DNA from: Pseudomonadaceae bacterium SI-3
GTDB lineage: Bacteria > Pseudomonadota > Gammaproteobacteria > Pseudomonadales > Pseudomonadaceae
DNA length: 64,000 nt
Assembly (NCBI GenBank): GCA_004010935.1
Contig: CP026511.1
Coordinates: 558,001 to 622,000, forward strand
Direction: 5' to 3'
Position numbers and translations under genes: made by a program. Positions 61,080 through 64,000 of this stretch are shown piece after piece. A model generated the notes under the pieces. The model was not told the origin of the DNA. It saw nothing but the letters and a program-made list of their open reading frames with translations, and did no database searches. Position 1 is the stretch's first letter. Each line of letters opens with the position of its first letter.

Positions 61080-62333
61080 ATGGCGACTGCCATCTCCTTG
61101 CCTGTTCCCGATATCGCCGAGCCCAACCTGAAGCGTCGGCTGGCGCGTGCCGAGCGCATGAACCGGTTGAAATCCAAGGCGCTGATCCTGCCGTTGCTGG
61201 TGTTCTTGCTGTTGACCTTCGTGCTGCCGATCGCCTCGTTGCTCTGGCGCAGCGTCGACAACCCGGAGGTGGTGGGAAGTCTGCCGCGCACGGTCGAGGC
61301 GATTGCGGCCTGGGATGGCCGCGGCCTACCGGAGGAATCGGTATACCGGGCCCTCAGCGAAGACCTGCTCGAGGCGAGGCAGAATCAGTCACTGGGCGAT
61401 CTGTCCAAACGCTTGAATATGGAGCAGGCCGGTTTCCGCAGCCTGATGACAAAGACGGCCCGCGCGCTCCCATTCAAGGAATTGCCATCGTCCTATAAGG
61501 AAGCGCTCGAGACTTTCGATGAGCGCTGGGGCGACCCTGCCTATTGGCAGGTCATCCGTCGTAACGACAGTGCGCTCACACCCTACTATCTGCTGGCCGC
61601 CCTCGATCACCGCATCGACGACATGGGCGAGCTGGCACCGGTCTCGCCTGATCAGGCGGTGTACCTGGACATCTTCGCCCGCACGTTCTGGATGGGCCTG
61701 GTGATCACGGCGATCTGCCTGGTGCTTGCCTATCCGCTCGCGTATTTGCTGGCCAATCTGCCAGCGCGCAAGAGCAACCTGCTGATGATCATGGTGCTGC
61801 TGCCGTTCTGGACCTCCATCCTGGTGCGCGTCGCCGCCTGGATCGTGCTGCTGCAGTCGAGCGGGCTGATCAACGGTGCGCTGTTGAAGATGGGCCTGAT
61901 CGACGAGCCGCTGCAATTGGTATTCAACCGCGCCGGCGTGTACATCGCCATGGTGCATATCCTGCTGCCATTCATGATCCTGCCGATCTACAGCGTGATG
62001 AAGAATATCTCGCCAAGTTACATGCGTGCGGCAATCTCGCTGGGCTGTCATCCCTTCGCCAGCTTCTGGCGGGTGTATTTCCCGCAGACGCTGGCCGGCG
62101 TCGGTGCCGGTTGCCTGCTGGTGTTCATCATTTCCATCGGTTACTACATCACGCCGGCGCTGCTCGGCAGCCCCAACGACCAGATGGTCAGCTACTTCGT
62201 CGCCTTCTACACCAACACCACCATCAACTGGGGCATGGCGACGGCGCTGGGCGGCCTGCTCTTGCTGGCGACCATGTTGTTGTACGTCGTCTACAGCTGG
62301 CTAGTCGGCGCCAGCCGGCTGAGGCTGGGTTGA
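61080..62333 (+). CDS. agtC: ABC importer permease 1 (AgtC-like)
   Basis: 417 aa. An N-terminal membrane segment (LILPLLVFLLLTFVLPIASLL) is followed by a large extracytoplasmic insertion of about 150 residues (about 58-205), then five more segments. The EAA loop reads AAISLGCHPFASFWRVYFPQTLAG. The insertion makes it longer than a PotB-type permease (about 285 aa) and is a feature of this subfamily. Confidence 0.88.
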   Translation: MATAISLPVPDIAEPNLKRRLARAERMNRLKSKALILPLLVFLLLTFVLPIASLLWRSVDNPEVVGSLPRTVEAIAAWDGRGLPEESVYRALSEDLLEARQNQSLGDLSKRLNMEQAGFRSLMTKTARALPFKELPSSYKEALETFDERWGDPAYWQVIRRNDSALTPYYLLAALDHRIDDMGELAPVSPDQAVYLDIFARTFWMGLVITAICLVLAYPLAYLLANLPARKSNLLMIMVLLPFWTSILVRVAAWIVLLQSSGLINGALLKMGLIDEPLQLVFNRAGVYIAMVHILLPFMILPIYSVMKNISPSYMRAAISLGCHPFASFWRVYFPQTLAGVGAGCLLVFIISIGYYITPALLGSPNDQMVSYFVAFYTNTTINWGMATALGGLLLLATMLLYVVYSWLVGASRLRLG

Positions 62334-62397
62334 GCATGACGGCGCATACCCAGCAATCACAGCAAACCATTCGTTCATTTGGGCAGGAGACCGTTCC

Positions 62398-63225
62398 ATG
62401 CTGAGCCCCTACATGTCGCCCATCGAGCGGGTCTGGTTCTACACGCTGCGCATCCTCTGTGCGCTGGTGCTGCTGTTTCTGATCGTGCCGGTGCTGGTCA
62501 TCGTGCCGCTGTCCTTCAACTCAGGCTCGTTTCTGGTCTATCCGCTGCAGGGATTCTCCATGCGCTGGTACGAAGCCTTGTTCAGCTCGGCGGACTGGAT
62601 GCGTTCGTTGAAGAACTCGATGCTCATCGCGCCGGCCGCCACGGCACTCGCGATGGTTTTCGGCACATTGGCGGCGATCGGCCTGACCCGCGGCGAATTC
62701 CGCGGCAAGGCCCTTGTGATGACCTTGCTGATATCGCCGATGGTGGTGCCGGTTGTGATCGTCGGTGTGGCCAGCTACCTGTTCTTCGCCCCGCTGGGCA
62801 TGGGCAACAGCTACTTGTCGCTGATTCTGGTGCATGCAGTGCTGGGCGTGCCGTTCGTGATCATCACTGTGTCGGCCACGCTGCAGGGCTTCAACCACAA
62901 CCTGGTGCGCGCCGCGGCCAGCCTTGGCGCCTCGCCACTGACCGCCTTCTTTCGCGTGACGCTGCCGCTGATCGCGCCGGGAGTGATCAGTGGTGCGCTG
63001 TTCGCCTTCGCGACTTCCTTCGACGAAGTGGTGGTGACCTTATTCCTTGCTGGCCCCGAACAGATCACCTTGCCGAGGCAGATGTTCAGCGGCATTCGTG
63101 AAAACCTCAGCCCGACCATCGCCGCCGCGGCCACCTTGCTGATTGGATTCTCTATCGCGCTGCTGCTGACCCTGGAGTGGCTGCGCGGCCGCTCCGAGAA
63201 GATGCGTACCCAACAACCCGCCTGA
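62398..63225 (+). CDS. agtD: ABC importer permease 2 (AgtD-like)
   Basis: 275 aa, six membrane segments, PotC-like. EAA loop: RAAASLGASPLTAFFRVTLPLIAPG. Starts 64 bp after the first permease and 13 bp before the dehydrogenase, so it sits in one operon. Confidence 0.9.
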   Translation: MLSPYMSPIERVWFYTLRILCALVLLFLIVPVLVIVPLSFNSGSFLVYPLQGFSMRWYEALFSSADWMRSLKNSMLIAPAATALAMVFGTLAAIGLTRGEFRGKALVMTLLISPMVVPVVIVGVASYLFFAPLGMGNSYLSLILVHAVLGVPFVIITVSATLQGFNHNLVRAAASLGASPLTAFFRVTLPLIAPGVISGALFAFATSFDEVVVTLFLAGPEQITLPRQMFSGIRENLSPTIAAAATLLIGFSIALLLTLEWLRGRSEKMRTQQPA

Positions 63226-63238
63226 TCCGGACGCTTCC

Positions 63239-64000
63239 ATGACCCTGCAACTCGATCACCCCGGCCTGCTTCGCCAGCAGGCCTACCTAGACGGCGTCTG
63301 GTGCGATGCCGACGAGGGCGGCCGGACCGCTATCTTCAACCCGGCCACCGGCGAACTCATCGGCGAGGTGCCCAACATGGGGCGCGCCGAAACCCGTCGC
63401 GCCATCGAGGCCGCACAGGCGGCACAACCGGCCTGGCGGGCGCTGACCGCCAAGGAGCGCGCCGCGCGTCTGCGTCGTTGGTACGGGCTGATGCTGGAAA
63501 ACCAGGAAGACCTGGCGCGCATCATGACGGCCGAACAGGGCAAACCGCTGGCCGAGGCCCGTGGGGAAGTGGCCTATGCCGCGTCCTTTCTCGAATGGTT
63601 CGCCGAGGAGGGCAAGCGCCTGTACGGCGATGTTATCCCGGCGCACGCCAGCGACAAGCGCATTCTGGTGCAGAAGGAGCCGGTGGGCGTGACTGCCGCC
63701 ATTACGCCGTGGAATTTCCCCAGCGCCATGATCACCCGCAAGGTTGGTCCGGCCCTGGCGGCCGGCTGCGCCATGGTGCTCAAACCGGCGCCGCAAACGC
63801 CGTTCTCCGCGCTGGCGCTGGCCGTGCTTGCCGAACGCGCGGGTATCCCGGCTGGATTGTTCAGCGTGGTGACTGCCGACGCCGGCATGTCTCGCGAAGT
63901 GGGTGCCGAACTCTGCGAAAGCCCTATCGTGCGCAAGCTGTCTTTCACCGGCTCGACAGCAGTGGGCATCAGGCTGATGCAGCAATGCGCGCCGACGCTG
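63239..64000 (+). CDS. Semialdehyde dehydrogenase (GabD/DavD-like), 3' end outside window
   Basis: 254 codons are visible and the frame is open at the window edge. The N terminus (LRQQAYLDGVWCDADEG), MTAEQGKPLAEARGEV, ITPWNFPSAMITRKVGPAL and the NAD-binding FTGSTAVG match succinate/glutarate-semialdehyde dehydrogenases; the catalytic Glu and Cys lie beyond the end. Its place right after an importer of the 5-aminovalerate/GABA type predicts oxidation of glutarate or succinate semialdehyde formed after transamination. In P. aeruginosa gabD lies elsewhere, with gabT. Confidence 0.88.
   Translation, partial: MTLQLDHPGLLRQQAYLDGVWCDADEGGRTAIFNPATGELIGEVPNMGRAETRRAIEAAQAAQPAWRALTAKERAARLRRWYGLMLENQEDLARIMTAEQGKPLAEARGEVAYAASFLEWFAEEGKRLYGDVIPAHASDKRILVQKEPVGVTAAITPWNFPSAMITRKVGPALAAGCAMVLKPAPQTPFSALALAVLAERAGIPAGLFSVVTADAGMSREVGAELCESPIVRKLSFTGSTAVGIRLMQQCAPTL

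Overview
The window is chromosomal DNA from a Pseudomonas-like gammaproteobacterium, probably of the P. stutzeri (Stutzerimonas) type. I infer this from the gene content and order (gltB-gltD-hemE; rpsU-dnaG-rpoD; tsaD/plsY/folB/folK/cca; spoVR-yeaH-prkA; glpE-apaH-apaG-ksgA-pdxA-surA-lptD; amgK-murU; an agtSR/agtABCD-like locus), from the high G+C coding sequence and from protein sequences that resemble Pseudomonas orthologues as I remember them. No search was run. I see no insertion sequence, prophage, CRISPR array, rRNA gene or replication origin. There is one tRNA gene.

Layout. 1-9.1 kb (+): a SPOR-domain AAA protein cut by the window edge, both glutamate synthase subunits and hemE, then a small unknown gene on the minus strand. 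9.2-26.2 kb (all minus): an aryl polyene (APE) pigment cluster of about 17 kb, containing 18 core or accessory enzymes plus a small exported protein at its end. Nearly every junction is an ATGA/GTGA-type overlap, so it reads as one operon from a likely promoter near 26.3 kb. 26.5-30.2 kb (minus): trxC, metY and an SLC13-type permease. 30.4-34.8 kb (minus): a tRNA with CAU anticodon and the rpsU-dnaG-rpoD operon. 35.0-38.9 kb: tsaD, plsY, folB, folK, cca. 38.9-43.8 kb (minus): spoVR, yeaH, prkA. 44.1-51.8 kb (minus): glpE, apaH, apaG, ksgA, pdxA, surA, lptD. 51.9-54.4 kb (+): amgK, murU and a DjlA-like co-chaperone. 54.4-55.4 kb (minus): a DUF3530 protein. 55.5-64 kb (+): a two-component system, a four-gene polyamine/opine-family ABC importer and the start of a semialdehyde dehydrogenase gene.

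The APE cluster is the main accessory element. It has two ketosynthases (ApeO, ApeR), a ketosynthase-like partner (ApeC), a ketoreductase (ApeQ), two dehydratases (ApeP, and ApeI fused to the starter ligase ApeH), two acyl carrier proteins, acyltransferases, a glycosyltransferase, a thioesterase, and a LolA/MMPL/lipoprotein export set. Two extra genes stand out: an aromatic amino acid ammonia lyase that could supply the aryl starter, and a flavoprotein with the flavin-dependent halogenase signature (WFWTIP and an active-site-type Lys). Together they predict a halogenated, xanthomonadin-like aryl polyene.

Other points worth attention are a CCA-adding enzyme whose HD phosphohydrolase motif is erased, a perfect 12-bp inverted repeat that covers the trxC ribosome binding site, a strong inverted repeat upstream of the ABC importer operon that may be the response regulator site, and a synteny break relative to P. 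aeruginosa at about 30.3 kb.
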